Shown piece by piece: positions 44,810 to 54,006 of a DNA stretch of 64,000 nt; the first letter of the stretch is position 1; the number at the start of each line of letters is the position of its first letter. A model generated the notes under the pieces. It saw only the letters and a program-made list of their open reading frames with translations. It had not been told where the DNA came from and searched no databases. A program made the position numbers and the translations under genes. The stretch is from Bog-473 sp963809715 (GTDB lineage Bacteria; Actinomycetota; Acidimicrobiia; Acidimicrobiales; RAAP-2): contig CAWEKO010000010.1 in the NCBI GenBank assembly GCA_963809715.1, positions 313,538-377,537 on the forward strand. The letters run 5' to 3'.

Positions 44810-44815
44810 CGGCCG
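44805..44815. other. Probable join between segment A and segment B
   Basis: A P450 tail on the left abuts the middle of an unrelated signal-peptide protein on the right, both on the minus strand. Neighbouring genes and frameshift density change here. The exact base is uncertain. Confidence 0.6.
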
Positions 44816-45064
44816 GCTGACCTCGACGGCGACGATGTCACCCTCCCCCACCACCGTGACCGTGTATCCGTGCTGCGCTTTCAGATCGAAGCTCCTGAAT
44901 TCGAACCCGTGGCGGGGCGGTGGCATATGCAGCTTGGCCCGCAGAAGTGCCCGAAACTGCGGTGGCGCTGCGGCGGGGATGTCGAGTGCGCCCGCGGTCG
45001 CAAACGAGGGCAGGGCGCACAGGCAGACGGCCAGAAGAGCGATAAACGCGGACAGGCGGCGCAT
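44816..45064 (-). CDS. Secreted protein of unknown function, 3'-truncated
   Basis: ATG 45064 overlaps the protease stop (TGATG). Signal peptide LSAFIALLAVCLCALPSFATAG is followed by FRALLRAKLHMPPP, FEFRSFDLKAQHGYTVTVVG and EGDIVAVEVSRP, after which the sequence becomes the P450 fragment. About 83 residues remain. I do not recognise the family. Co-transcription with the protease is likely. Confidence 0.5.
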
Positions 45065-45999
45065 CACTTCACCTGCGATGCGCGGTGGAAGAGGCGAGCG
45101 ACTTCCACGCCGAAATAGGCGCCGAAGTCGGTGTCGGGGTCGTCACCGTAGCCGTAGTTGGTGACGCTGTTGAGGATCTTGCCGCCGGAGATCGTCCAGC
45201 CCCCACCCGAGGCACCGCCGGTGACGTCGCAATCGACCGCCAGGTTCAGTGGACCGGGGCTCAAGAACGAGCGCGCGTCGTGGCCGAGGAAGGGCGTGCC
45301 CGCGCAGAGCTGCTGCGTTTCGCCATCGAACGGTTCTTCAGCTGGGTAGCCATGGACATCGAAGACCTGCCTGGCTTTGAGGCCAAAGGCGATCCCGGTG
45401 CCGCCCACCGCTTTGGCAAGCAGCTGACCGCGCTGGTTGCGGGCAACGACCGCGGCGCCGACGTCGAAGTTCTCGCTGCCGGTCGTGCGCCACTGGCGGG
45501 TCGTCTCGATCCACTCGGCGGGAAAGACGCCGAACGGTCGCTGACCGTAGCGGTAGCCCGGCACGAAGACCCAGCGGAAGTCCATCCAGCGCCCATGCGG
45601 ACCACCGCTATTGATGCAGTGGCCGCCGGTGAAGACGACGCTGTAGTTGGGAGCGTTGACCGAGGTTCCAGAGCAGCGCCCCAGCCCGAAGGACGTCTCG
45701 ATGAAGATCGCGCCGTTGACCCGGGAGTCGACCAGGGTGGGTCCGGCACGGTTTCGAAGGCGGAGCTGGCGCTTGCCGGCTCGCTGAGCGTGACCTGCCC
45801 GGGGCCCGGCAAATGCAGGTCGAGCGGCTTGGCGGCTTTCATTGCGGCCCGTGTCCAGAGGCGCAGCGCCTGCTGCGCCTGCGTCGGTGCCGCCTCACTG
45901 GCAGCCGCGGCTGCGAAAGCGTCCCGCCAGCACCAGCGCAGCGGCGATAGCGGCGACGAGCTTTCCCTCTGCAGCGCGCGATGCGCCCCCCGGCCCCAT
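45064..45999 (-). CDS. Secreted V8/trypsin-like serine protease (frameshifted)
   Basis: A signal peptide (KLVAAIAAALVLAGRF) begins near ATG 45999. After frame breaks near 45,920 and 45,745 the protease domain reads SRVNGAIFIETSFG, the catalytic His in VVFTGGHCINSGGP, a likely Asp in NFDVGAAVV, and the nucleophile in CDVTGGASGGGW. The C-terminus ends GVEVARLFHRASQVK at 45064. Trypsin-like extracellular proteases of this kind are frequent in Thermoleophilia. The last part (45585-45064) is one clean frame. Confidence 0.7.
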
Positions 46000-46182
46000 G
46001 CGTTCATTCCGGTCAGTCTCTTGCCAGGGATCTGAAGTAGCGATTTCCAGCCGACGACCGGGTAGCAGAAAGGCGCCCACCGGAATCGATCCTGTGAAGA
46101 CGGCTTTGCAGGCCGCTGCGTAACCACTCCACCAGGGCGCCGAAGCGGATCAAGGTTAGCGGCGTTGCGGTCGGGACAGACG

Positions 46183-46928
46183 CTAGGCGGCGCGCCGCTC
46201 GGGACCTGGATCGTCGTCGATGTCGAGGATCAGGTTGTCGTCGGCGCTACGGCGGACGCGGAACTCGAGCGGCGAGCGCTCCTCGAGGTCGCGCAGCAGC
46301 TCGACCGGTTCGTTGAGGCGCATCGAGAGGGTCGCGCGACCCTCGGAGAAGCGCTCGACCGAGATGTCGGAAGTGGCATCGATTTGACCGGCGGCGTCCT
46401 CGAAGCCGACCAGCTGCGAGAAGTCGTCGAGCGGGCCGATCTCGACTTTGACCAGGCCTTCGAAGAGTTTTGGCGGCCTGCTCGATCGGGCCGGGCCGTT
46501 CGTGGTTGGCGAAGCGCCGTTCGCGCGGCCTGGGCCTCGTTCAGCTCCTGGGCGCGGCGGCCGACCTCGACCGCCTCGCGCAGCGCCTTCATCCGGATCC
46601 GGGTCGCCTGGCCGCGGGCCTGCGCCTGGATCTCCCCCAGTCGAGCCGAGACCGTCTCCAGCGAGGCGATGCTGCGATCGTGGCGTTCGTTGGCCTCGAT
46701 CAGGCGCTCGTGCAGGCCACGGATCTCGCGCTCGCGCTCGATCACCATCGCCGAGAGCGCGGAGAGCCCCTCCTCGGCGCCGGCGGCGACGTCCGCGGCC
46801 TCGCGCCAGCGTTTGAGCGCCTCCTCCGCGTCACGCTCCAGTGCCCAGCTCCGGGCGTCCCGCGCCGCGATCGCCGCCTCCACATCGGAGCGACGGTAGC
46901 CGAAGAGCGCCCGCTTGAAGCTACCCAT
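46183..46928 (-). CDS. DivIVA-like coiled-coil protein (frameshifted)
   Basis: It begins MGSFKRALFGYRRSDVEAAI, whose FGYRxxDV segment resembles the DivIVA N-terminal. A long coiled coil follows (LERDAEEALKRW to EREREIRGLHERLIEANERH). A break near 46,510 leads to the C-terminal domain in another frame, VEIGPLDDFSQLVGFEDAA, SVERFSEGRATLSMRL and LRDLEERSPLEFRV, stopping at 46183. About 248 residues. The start ATG (46928) lies directly behind rsfS in the same reading frame, with no stop between them. Confidence 0.6.
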
Positions 46929-47334
46929 GCGCGGCACCGTAGAGGTGCCCTCGGACGCCATCCTCCGACGCTGCAGCTCGAGCCGTGGCGCCTCGCGCCA
47001 GAGGTCCTCGAGCTGGTAGCGCTGGCGCGCCTCCTCGGTGAACACGTGCAGGACGCAGTCGAGGTAGTCGAGCACGATCCAACCGGCTGCCTCGGCCGCC
47101 TCCGAGCCGCTCGGCAGCAGCCCCAGCTCCTGCTTGAGGCGCAGCTTCACCTCGTCGGCGATCGCCCGCGCCTGGCGCTCGTTGCGCGCCGTGCAGATCG
47201 TCAGGAAGTCGGTGTAGGAGACGAGCCCGCGCATGTCGAGGACGACGATCTCGCTGGCCGCTTTGGAGTCGGCCAGCTCGGCGAAGCGCCGCGCCAGCGC
47301 CTGCGACTAGTCGGGCGGCTGCGCTCTCACTCAT
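46929..47334 (-). CDS. rsfS: Ribosomal silencing factor RsfS (frameshifted; runs into next gene without stop)
   Basis: RsfS binds ribosomal protein L14 and blocks subunit joining when nutrients are low. The ATG at 47334 overlaps the nadD stop. The first codons (MSESAAAR) and the rest, RRFAELADSKAASEIVVLDM then GLVSYTDFLTICTARNERQ, are in different frames, broken near 47,305. GWIVLDYLDCVLHVFTEEAR and YQLEDLWREAPRLEL complete the family signature near residue 125. The usual stop after this point is missing, so the frame continues into the coiled-coil gene; I place the end just before its ATG. The nadD-rsfS order is standard. Confidence 0.78.
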
Positions 47335-47941
47335 CTGTAGATCCCCTTCTCTTCGATGAAGCGCGCCACCGACTCGGGCACGAGGTAGCGCAGCGGCCGC
47401 CCTGCCGCCGCCCGCTCACGCACCGCCGAGGAGGAGACGCCGAACTGCGGCATCTCCAGCATCGTCGCCCGCCCCTCGGCGCCGAGGCTGCGCAGGACGG
47501 CGGCGACGTCGGCCTCGGAGATCCCGGCCCGACGGGCGACGGCAAGGCGCGCCAACTCGGTCACCCGCTGCGGCTCGCGCCAGCTCTCCAGGCCCACGGC
47601 GGCATCCGCCCCCATCACGAACACCAGCTCCCTGTCGCCTCGGTCTTTTGCAAGTAGCTCCAAGGTCTCATACGTGTAGGACGGTCCGTCGCGCTCGACC
47701 TCGAGGGTCGAGACCGAGAAGCGCGAGTCATCGGCAGCGGCCAACCGGGTCATCGCCAGCCGCAGCTCGCGGCCGGGGTCGTCGGCGATCCGCTTGTGCG
47801 GGGCCTGGCCGGTCGGGACCAGGATCACCTCGTCGAGGCCGAGCTGCCAGAGCGCCTCCTGGGCCAGCGCCAGGTGGCCGAGGTGCGGCGGGTTGAAGGC
47901 CGAGCCGAGGACGCCGATGCCGCCGGCGCGGCGCTACTCAC
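47331..47941 (-). CDS. nadD: Nicotinate-nucleotide adenylyltransferase
   Basis: NadD adenylates nicotinic acid mononucleotide in NAD synthesis. The nucleotidyl-transferase motif GSAFNPPHLGHLALAQEAL is near the N-terminus, followed by VILVPTGQAPHKR, VFVMGADAAVGLESW and FGVSSSAVRERAAAGRPLRYLVP (ISSTxIR-type motif). The frame for residues 1-10 differs from the rest, so an indel near 47,917 is likely. With it corrected, a GTG at 47941 overlaps the proA stop by 8 bases. The stop overlaps rsfS by 4 bases. Length about 202 residues, as usual. Confidence 0.85.
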
Positions 47942-49198
47942 GTACTTGGCCGTCGCCGTGGACGACGTACTTGTAGGTCGTCAGCTCTCGCAACCCGATC
48001 GGCCCGCGCGCGTGCAGCTTCTGGGTCGAGTTGCCGATCTCGGCGCCCATGCCGAACTCGAAGCCGTCGGTAAAGCGGGTCGAGGCGTTGGTGTAGACGA
48101 CGGCGGCGTCGACCCCGGCGGTGAAGCGGTCGCGAGGCCTCCGCGGAGGCGGTGACGATCGCCTCCGAGTGGCCGGTGCCGTGGGCGTTGACGTGATCGA
48201 CCGCCTCCTCGAGCGAGTCGACGACGGCGACTGCCAGCTTCAGGTCGAGGTACTCGGTGTCCCAGTCCTCCTCGCAGGCCGGGCCGACCTCGACACCTCC
48301 GGCCAGCTCACGCACGCGCTCGTCGCCGACCAGCACGACCCCCGCCGCCTGCAGATCGCTCAGCACGCCGGGCAAGAAATCCGCCGCCACGGCCGCGTCG
48401 ACCAGCAGCGTCTCCGCGGCGTTGCAGACGCCGGGCCGCTGCGTCTTGGCGTTGACCACGATCCGCCGCGCCATCTCCAAGTCGGCTTCGGCGTGCACGT
48501 AGACATGGCAGTTGCCGGCGGCGGCGTAGATCACCGGCACGGTCGCCACATCCTTCAGAGCCTTCTTCAGGCCTTCGCCGCCACGCGGGATCAGCAGGTC
48601 GACCTCGCCGTCCTGCGTCGCCAGCTCGGCAAGCTCCTCCCCTTCGCCGCCGGCAGCAGCAGTACCGCGTCCTCGGGCAGTCCCGCCTTGGCAACGCCTC
48701 GCGCACCACGGACGCAAGGGCACCGTTCGAACGTTCCGCATAGCGAGATCCCCGCAACACGATCGCGTTGCCACTCTTGATCGTCAGCGCCGCACAGTCG
48801 ATCGTCACGTTGGGCCGCGCCTCGTAGACGACGGCGACTACGCCGAGCGGCACCCGCAGCTTGCGCAGAGCTAGGCCGCTTTCGAGCGCTTTGGCTTCAA
48901 GCTCCTCGCCGATCGGGTCGTCCAGCGATGCCACAGCCCGCACGCCCTCGGCCATCGCGCCAATCCGGTCCTCGCTCAGCGTCAGCCGATCCCGCAGCGC
49001 CTGGGTCAGCCCAGCTGCCCGCTCGTCGGCCAGATCGGCCGCGTTGGCCTCAAGGATGTCCGCAGACCGCTCGCCCAGAAGGCGGGCGGTCGCCTCCAGC
49101 GCCGCATCCTTGCTCGCGGTCGGAATCCCTGCCAGCTCGCGCGAAGCCTGCTTCGCCGCGACGCAGCTTTCCTCGACGCCTCTGGTCGTAATCGCCAT
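47934..49198 (-). CDS. proA: Gamma-glutamyl phosphate reductase (frameshifted)
   Basis: ProA reduces gamma-glutamyl phosphate to the semialdehyde in proline synthesis. The first frame runs VPLGVVAVVYEARPNVTIDCA and KSGNAIVLRGSRYAERSN, the second EVDLLIPRGGEGLKKAL and AKTQRPGVCNAAETLLV (catalytic Cys), and the third FTDGFEFGMGAEIGNSTQKL and RGPIGLRELTTYKYVV, stopping at 47934. Breaks lie near 48,640 and 48,130. About 420 residues. It lies 16 bp after proB and overlaps the nadD start, forming one operon. Confidence 0.88.
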
Positions 49199-49214
49199 GA
49201 TCGGCTAAGGGTAG

Positions 49215-50306
49215 CTACGAGACCAACACAAACCGATCCCGATGAATCACCTCATCGGCAGCATGCGGCAACCGCTCGCGCACCTCGACGCTCTTAAGCC
49301 CAATCACCTCCGAGAGCTCGACCGCGGAGTAGTCGACGATGCCCTTGCCGATCACCGTTCCTCCGCCGGTCACCTCGACGGCGTCGCCGGCGTCGAAGTC
49401 ACCCTCGACCTCGGTGATGCCGACCGGCAGCAGGCTGGAACCGCTCTCGCGCAGAACCCGCGCCGCGCCATCATCGACGCTGAGCCACCCTCGGGTCGGC
49501 TTGGCGTACTTGAGCCAGAGCTTGAAGCTCGACGCCTTCGTACCCCGAGCCGCGAAACGGGTGCCCACCGGGCCCTCGCCAGCCGCAGCCGCCAGCGTGC
49601 CCGCGCTCGTGCCGTTGCAGATCGTTGCCGCGATGCCGGCCTCGCTGGCCATCTCCGCCGCGGCGACCTTGCTGCGCATGCCGCCGGAGCCGAAGACGGA
49701 GGTGCGGTCACCGATCTCCATCCCGGCGAGCTCGGCGAAGTCGCTGACCTGCGGAATCCGTTTGGCCCCACGGTCGACCGACGGGTCGGCGGTGAAGAGG
49801 CCATCGGTATTGGTCAGCAGGACCAGCAGCCGCGCGTCGAGCAGGATCGCCACCTGGGCGGCGAGGAAGTCGTTGTCGCCGAAGCTGATCTCGTCGGTCG
49901 CGGTGGTGTCGTTCTCGTTGATCACCGGCACAACACCCCACTCGACCAGCCGCCGCAGCGTCTGACGCGCGTTGAGGTAGTTGGTGCGGGCGGCGATGTC
50001 GGCCGCGGTGAGCAGGACCTGAGCGGCGCGGGTGCCGTGCTCGGCGAGGCGGCTCTCGTAGGCTCGGAAGAGATCGCCCTGGCCGACCGCGGAGGCCGCC
50101 TGCAGCTCATCCATCGCGCGCGGGCGCACCGGCAGGCCCATCAGCCGCATGCCGCGGGCGATCGCGCCCGAGGTGACCATCACCACGCGCTCGCCGCCGC
50201 GCTCCAGGGCGGCGACCTGCTCGCAGACCGAGTCGAGTACGTCGGTGCGCAGGTCGCCGTCGTCGGCGGCGACGATCGAGGAACCGAGCTTGACGACGAG
50301 GGTCAT
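49215..50306 (-). CDS. proB: Glutamate 5-kinase with C-terminal PUA domain
   Basis: ProB phosphorylates glutamate in the first step of proline synthesis and is normally feedback-inhibited by proline. ATG 50306 gives 363 residues: VVKLGSSIVAADDGDL, VVMVTSGAIARGMRLMG, NENDTTATDEISFGDNDFLAAQ and LLTNTDGLFTADP are the kinase motifs. From about residue 275 a PUA domain follows (GWLSVDDGAARVLRESGSSLLP, GGGTVIGKGIVDYSA). The frame is intact. An open frame extends far upstream of the ATG, but that is a shadow of the acyltransferase gene. Confidence 0.93.
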   Translation of the reverse strand: MTLVVKLGSSIVAADDGDLRTDVLDSVCEQVAALERGGERVVMVTSGAIARGMRLMGLPVRPRAMDELQAASAVGQGDLFRAYESRLAEHGTRAAQVLLTAADIAARTNYLNARQTLRRLVEWGVVPVINENDTTATDEISFGDNDFLAAQVAILLDARLLVLLTNTDGLFTADPSVDRGAKRIPQVSDFAELAGMEIGDRTSVFGSGGMRSKVAAAEMASEAGIAATICNGTSAGTLAAAAGEGPVGTRFAARGTKASSFKLWLKYAKPTRGWLSVDDGAARVLRESGSSLLPVGITEVEGDFDAGDAVEVTGGGTVIGKGIVDYSAVELSEVIGLKSVEVRERLPHAADEVIHRDRFVLVS

Positions 50307-50399
50307 GGCCGCCCAAGTGTATGAGCCGCCGCGCCGCAGCGCCGAGTGCCTGCGTTTACGCTCAAGAGCACGGGCCGTGAAACTGCCGAAGATCAAGCA

Positions 50400-52226
50400 A
50401 TGAGCAGACCGCAGGACAGCCGCCTGCCCTACCTGCCCGGCATCGACGCGATGCGCGCGATCGCCGTGCTCGCGGTCTTCCTCTACCACGCCGGCGTCGG
50501 CTGGATGCCCGGCGGCTTCCTCGGCGTCGACGTCTTCTTCGTGATCAGCGGCTACCTGATCACCTCGCTGCTGCTCGGCGAGTGCCGCCGCGGCGGCCGC
50601 GTCCGGCTCGGCCGCTTCTGGCTGCGCCGGGCACGGCGGCTGCTGCCGGCGGTCGGCGTGCTGATCGCGGTGACGATGATCGTCGCGGCGGTCGTCGAGC
50701 CCGACCGCCTGACCGAGCTGCGCGGCGACGCGATCTCCTCGCTCGCCTACGTCGCCAACTGGCACTTCATCTTCGGGCACCAGTCCTACTTCGACCAGTT
50801 CCAGCGCCCCTCGCTGTTCCGCCACCTCTGGTCGCTCGCGGTCGAGGAGCAGTTCTACCTCTTCTGGCCGCATCGCCTTCGCCGCCGGGATGTCGCTGCT
50901 CGGGCGCAAGCGGCTGCTGCTCGGCGTGCTCGCCGGGGCCGCTCGCTTCGCTGGCCCTGATGTGGATCCTCTTCGACCCCGACCGACGCCTCGCGCGTCT
51001 ACTACGGCACCGACACCCACGCGGTCGGCCTGCTGATCGGGGTCGCGCTGGCGCTCGTCTGGAGCCCGCTGCAGCTGCGGCGCGCCAAGCCTGGTCGCTG
51101 GTGCGGGCCGGCGCTCGACGCGATCGGCGTCGTCGCGCTCGCCTACCTCGTCCTCAGCTTCCTCCAGGTCCACGACTACGACCTCGCCCTCTACCACGGC
51201 GGCTACCTCTGGCTGGCGCTGGCGACCGCCGCCGTGATCGCGGTGATCGCGCACCCCGCGGCGCGACTCGGCGGCCTGCTGGCCAGCCGCCGCTGATCTG
51301 GCTCGGGCTGCGCAGCTACAGCTTCTACCTCTGGCACTGGCCGGTGCTGGCGCTGACCCGTCCCGGCCTCGACGTCTCGCTGCCACGCGGCGTGCTGATC
51401 CCGCTGCAGCTGATCGTCGTGCTCGCCCTCGCCGACCTCTCTTACCGCTTCGTCGAGCTGCCCTTCCGCGGCAAGCGCAAGCTGCCGGCGCTGCCCGACG
51501 GCTGGCTGCGGGTCGGGCGACCGGCGCTCGCCTTCTCCGTCGTCGCGGTCGTCGTCCTGCTCGGCTGGGGCGGGATCGTCTCGACCGGCAGTCCGGTCCC
51601 GGCGTCGCCGCCGCCTCAACCGCCGAATTCGCCAAGGTGACGGTCGAGCCGGTGGCGAGCCGTAACGCGTTGAGTTCCTCTGGAAACCGTAACGCGTTGC
51701 ACCCGGCGCGGGAGCAAGCCGCCGCGAATCGTCGCCTTCGGCGACTCGGTGATGATCGGCGCGAAGGAAAAGCTGGCGGCGCGTTTCGGCCCGCGCTTCT
51801 CGATGAACGCCAAGGTCGGCCGCCAGGCGACGAATTCGTCGACCTGGCCCAGCGCCTGAAGCGCCACGGCGGCCACATCGATGCCCTGATCGTCCAGATG
51901 GGCGACAACGGCCCCCTCTACGGCGATGAAATGGATGCGCTGCGCAAGGCGACCTCGAACGTCGGCGAGCTCTTCCTGATCAACGACCACGCGCCGGTCT
52001 CCTGGGTCAGGACGAGTCCAACCACGCGCTCGCCGAAGCCGACTCCACCTGGCCCCACACGACCCTGATCGACTGGGCGCCGGTCGCCGCGGCCCACGAA
52101 AACCTGCTCTGGGACGGCATCCACCTCACACCAGGCGGCGCAGGTGTCTACACACGGCTAGTAGCGCGAACCGTTCAGATGGAACTGGCTATACGTTCCA
52201 GAAGAACTCGCGGTCCGAGAGGCTAG
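50400..52226 (+). CDS. OafA/YrhL-like acyltransferase fused to SGNH domain (many frameshifts)
   Basis: This is a membrane acyltransferase that O-acylates cell-surface glycans or lipids. ATG 50400 starts MSRPQDSRLPYLPGIDAMRA, with RAIAVLAVFLYHAG, FLGVDVFFVISGYLITSLL and SLAVEEQFYLFWP as acyltransferase-3 signatures. The rest is readable only by shifting frame at least eight times (from about 50,870 on). It includes LIWLGLRSYSFYLWHWPVL and YRFVELPFR, then an SGNH part with VAFGDSVMIGAK, DALIVQMGDNG and WDGIHLTPGGAGVYTRL. The end is set at TAG 52224-52226. About 600 residues. Divergent from proB. Confidence 0.72.
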
Positions 52227-52365
52227 CCAGCAGCAACCCAATCGCAAGGAATGCTGCGTTGCCGAATACGCCGGCGAAGTCCTGTAGGCCCAACGCCCGC
52301 TGGGCCCAGCCGACTACAGCCGCGGAGGCGATAAACCCGGCGCTGATGCGGACAAAACGTATCAT
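52189..52365 (-). CDS. Tiny membrane protein
   Basis: A 58-residue protein, MIRFVRISAGFIASAAVVGW at the N-terminus and FGNAAFLAIGLLLASLSD near the C-terminus, so two transmembrane helices. Its ATG overlaps the stop of the upstream small gene by 4 bases. Its 3' end overlaps the tail of the convergent acyltransferase. No family recognised. Confidence 0.4.
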   Translation of the reverse strand: MIRFVRISAGFIASAAVVGWAQRALGLQDFAGVFGNAAFLAIGLLLASLSDREFFWNV

Positions 52366-52547
52366 TGGCCGAATAGTACTCGACCGATGAGACCGAAAGC
52401 GACGCCGCCAATGATCCACTTCGCCTCGACCTGGCGCACCCGCATCGCGGTCCATTCCTCGCCACGGCGCCGCTCAGAGCGCTGCACGACCAGACGCCCG
52501 ACCACGGAGCCGAGACCAGCGCCCACCACAACATCTTGAAACAGCAT
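52362..52547 (-). CDS. Tiny membrane protein, upstream partner
   Basis: A 61-residue protein with a hydrophobic N-terminus (VVVGAGLGSVVGRLVV), a charged middle (RSERRRGEEW) and a second hydrophobic stretch (WIIGGVAFGLIGRVLFG). It is coupled to the following small gene by an ATGA overlap and lies 36 bp behind obg. Unknown function; could be a product of chance, but the coupling of two hydrophobic frames favours real genes. Confidence 0.4.
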   Translation of the reverse strand: MLFQDVVVGAGLGSVVGRLVVQRSERRRGEEWTAMRVRQVEAKWIIGGVAFGLIGRVLFGQ

Positions 52548-52583
52548 TCCCGATCGAGGGGTTGCGACCGAGAACTCTCCCCC

Positions 52584-53874
52584 TCACGGATACAGCTCGA
52601 ACTCGTGCTCACCCACGCGCACCTCGTTGCCGGGCTCGAAGCCGGCGGCGCGCAGGGCGGCGATGACGCCAATCTCGTTGAGCCGCTGCTCGAGGTAGGC
52701 CAGCGCCTCTTCGTTGTTGACGTCGTGGCGCTCGAAGAGGAGCTCAACGCCGCGGCCAGTGACGCGGTAGGCGCCATCGTCCTCGCGTTCGACCGCGTAG
52801 CCGCCCTCGCCCGCCGGCCGGTAGACCCGGTGCTCGACCTCGAATTCGCCAGCTGACTCGGGCCCGTCTCGGGCCGGGCGGTCGGCAGCTCCGGCAGGGC
52901 GGAGAGGATCTGGTTGCGCAGCTCATCGAGACCTTCGCCGGTCGCCGAGGAGGCGGAGAGCACGCCGAGGCCGCGTCACCGAGCCGCTCTCGCCACTCCG
53001 CCAGCGCCGACTCGACGTCGTCGGGAGGGAGCAGGTCCCGCTTCGAGAGCAGGACGAGCTCCGGCAGCCGGTCGAGCCCGCCGCCGTAGGACAAAAGCTC
53101 CTCGCGCACCGCCTCGTAGTTCGCCACCGGCTCGCCTTCCAGCGGCGCCAGCTCGACCAGGTGGACCAGCATCGCGCAGCGCTCGACGTGGGCGAGGAAC
53201 TCGTGGCCGAGCCCAGCGCCGTCAGCAGCCCCTTCGATCAGCCCGGGAATGTCCGCAACGATCGCCTGCCGGTCCTCGCCTTCGATCGTCCCCAGCACCG
53301 GCGAGAGCGTCGTGAACGGGTAGTCCGCGACCTTCGGCGCCGCCCGCGTAAGCCGCCCCAGCAGCGAAGACTTCCCCGCATTCGGCAACCCGATCAGCCC
53401 AACGTCCGCGAGCAGCTTCAGCTGCAGCTCGATCCACCCCTCCTCACCGCTGGTCCCCTTCTCGGCAAACCGCGGCGCCTGCCGGGTAGAGGTCGCAAAC
53501 CGCTTGTTCCCGTGCCCCCCGCGCCCCCCGTGGGCAACCACCGCCCGCTGCCCAACTTCAACCAGATCGACCTGGCTCCCATCAACGGCTTCAGCCTGAG
53601 TGCCAGCAGGAACAAGGATCTCCCGCTCGTCCCCGCGGCCGCCCTGCCGATTGGACCCTTCCCCATGCTTCCCCCGACCACCCCGGAAGTGCTTGCTCCC
53701 CTTCAGCGCCCCAAGATCCCGCTTGGAAGCATCGCAAACGAGCACCACGTCCCCGCCATGCCCGCCATCCCCACCATCGGGCCCACCTCGCGGGACGTGC
53801 GCCTCACGCCTGAAGCTGACGCAGCCGTTCCCGCCGGCCCCGCCCTCAACCCAGATCTTCGCCTTGTCGTACAC
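52584..53874 (-). CDS. obg: GTPase Obg (frameshifted C-terminus)
   Basis: Obg is a ribosome-assembly and stress GTPase. A GTG at 53874 starts the glycine-rich Obg domain (VEGGAGGNGCVSFRREA, GGPDGGDGGHGGDV). The G domain has G1 GLPNAGKSSLLG, G3 ADIPGLIEGAADG and G4 written SKRD instead of the usual NKxD. Breaks near 52,975 and 52,860 lead through SASSATGEGLDELRNQIL (G5) to an OCT domain (YRVTGRGVELLFERHDVNN, EVRVGEHEFELYP), stopping at 52584. Near 430 residues. The order rplU-rpmA-obg is conserved, here with one secreted-protein gene inserted. Confidence 0.88.
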
Positions 53875-53907
53875 AGGAATCTGGAGGGAGGGTAGCCACG
53901 CCGTCGC

Positions 53908-53985
53908 AGAGGGCCGGGTGCCCTCTGCCGAAACACTCGAGAGCGGCTCCTGCCGCTCGTTTTGGGAGAGGGCACCCGGCCCTCT
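53908..53985. repeat. Nested inverted repeat with terminator-like inner hairpin
   Basis: A perfect 19-bp inverted repeat (53908-53926 with 53967-53985; core GAGGGCCGGGTGCCCTC) encloses a second hairpin, GAGCGGC/GCCGCTC at 53941-53958 with loop TCCT, followed by GTTTT. It lies between obg and the upstream secreted-protein gene. It could terminate transcription or be a mobile palindromic element. Confidence 0.75.
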
Positions 53986-54006
53986 CCCGCCAGAGCGTTG
54001 CTGCCG

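Noticed and set aside
50307..51908. N-terminal extension of the proB frame
   Set aside because: The ProB start MTLVVKLGSS is clear at 50306; the upstream part is arginine-rich shadow of the acyltransferase gene.
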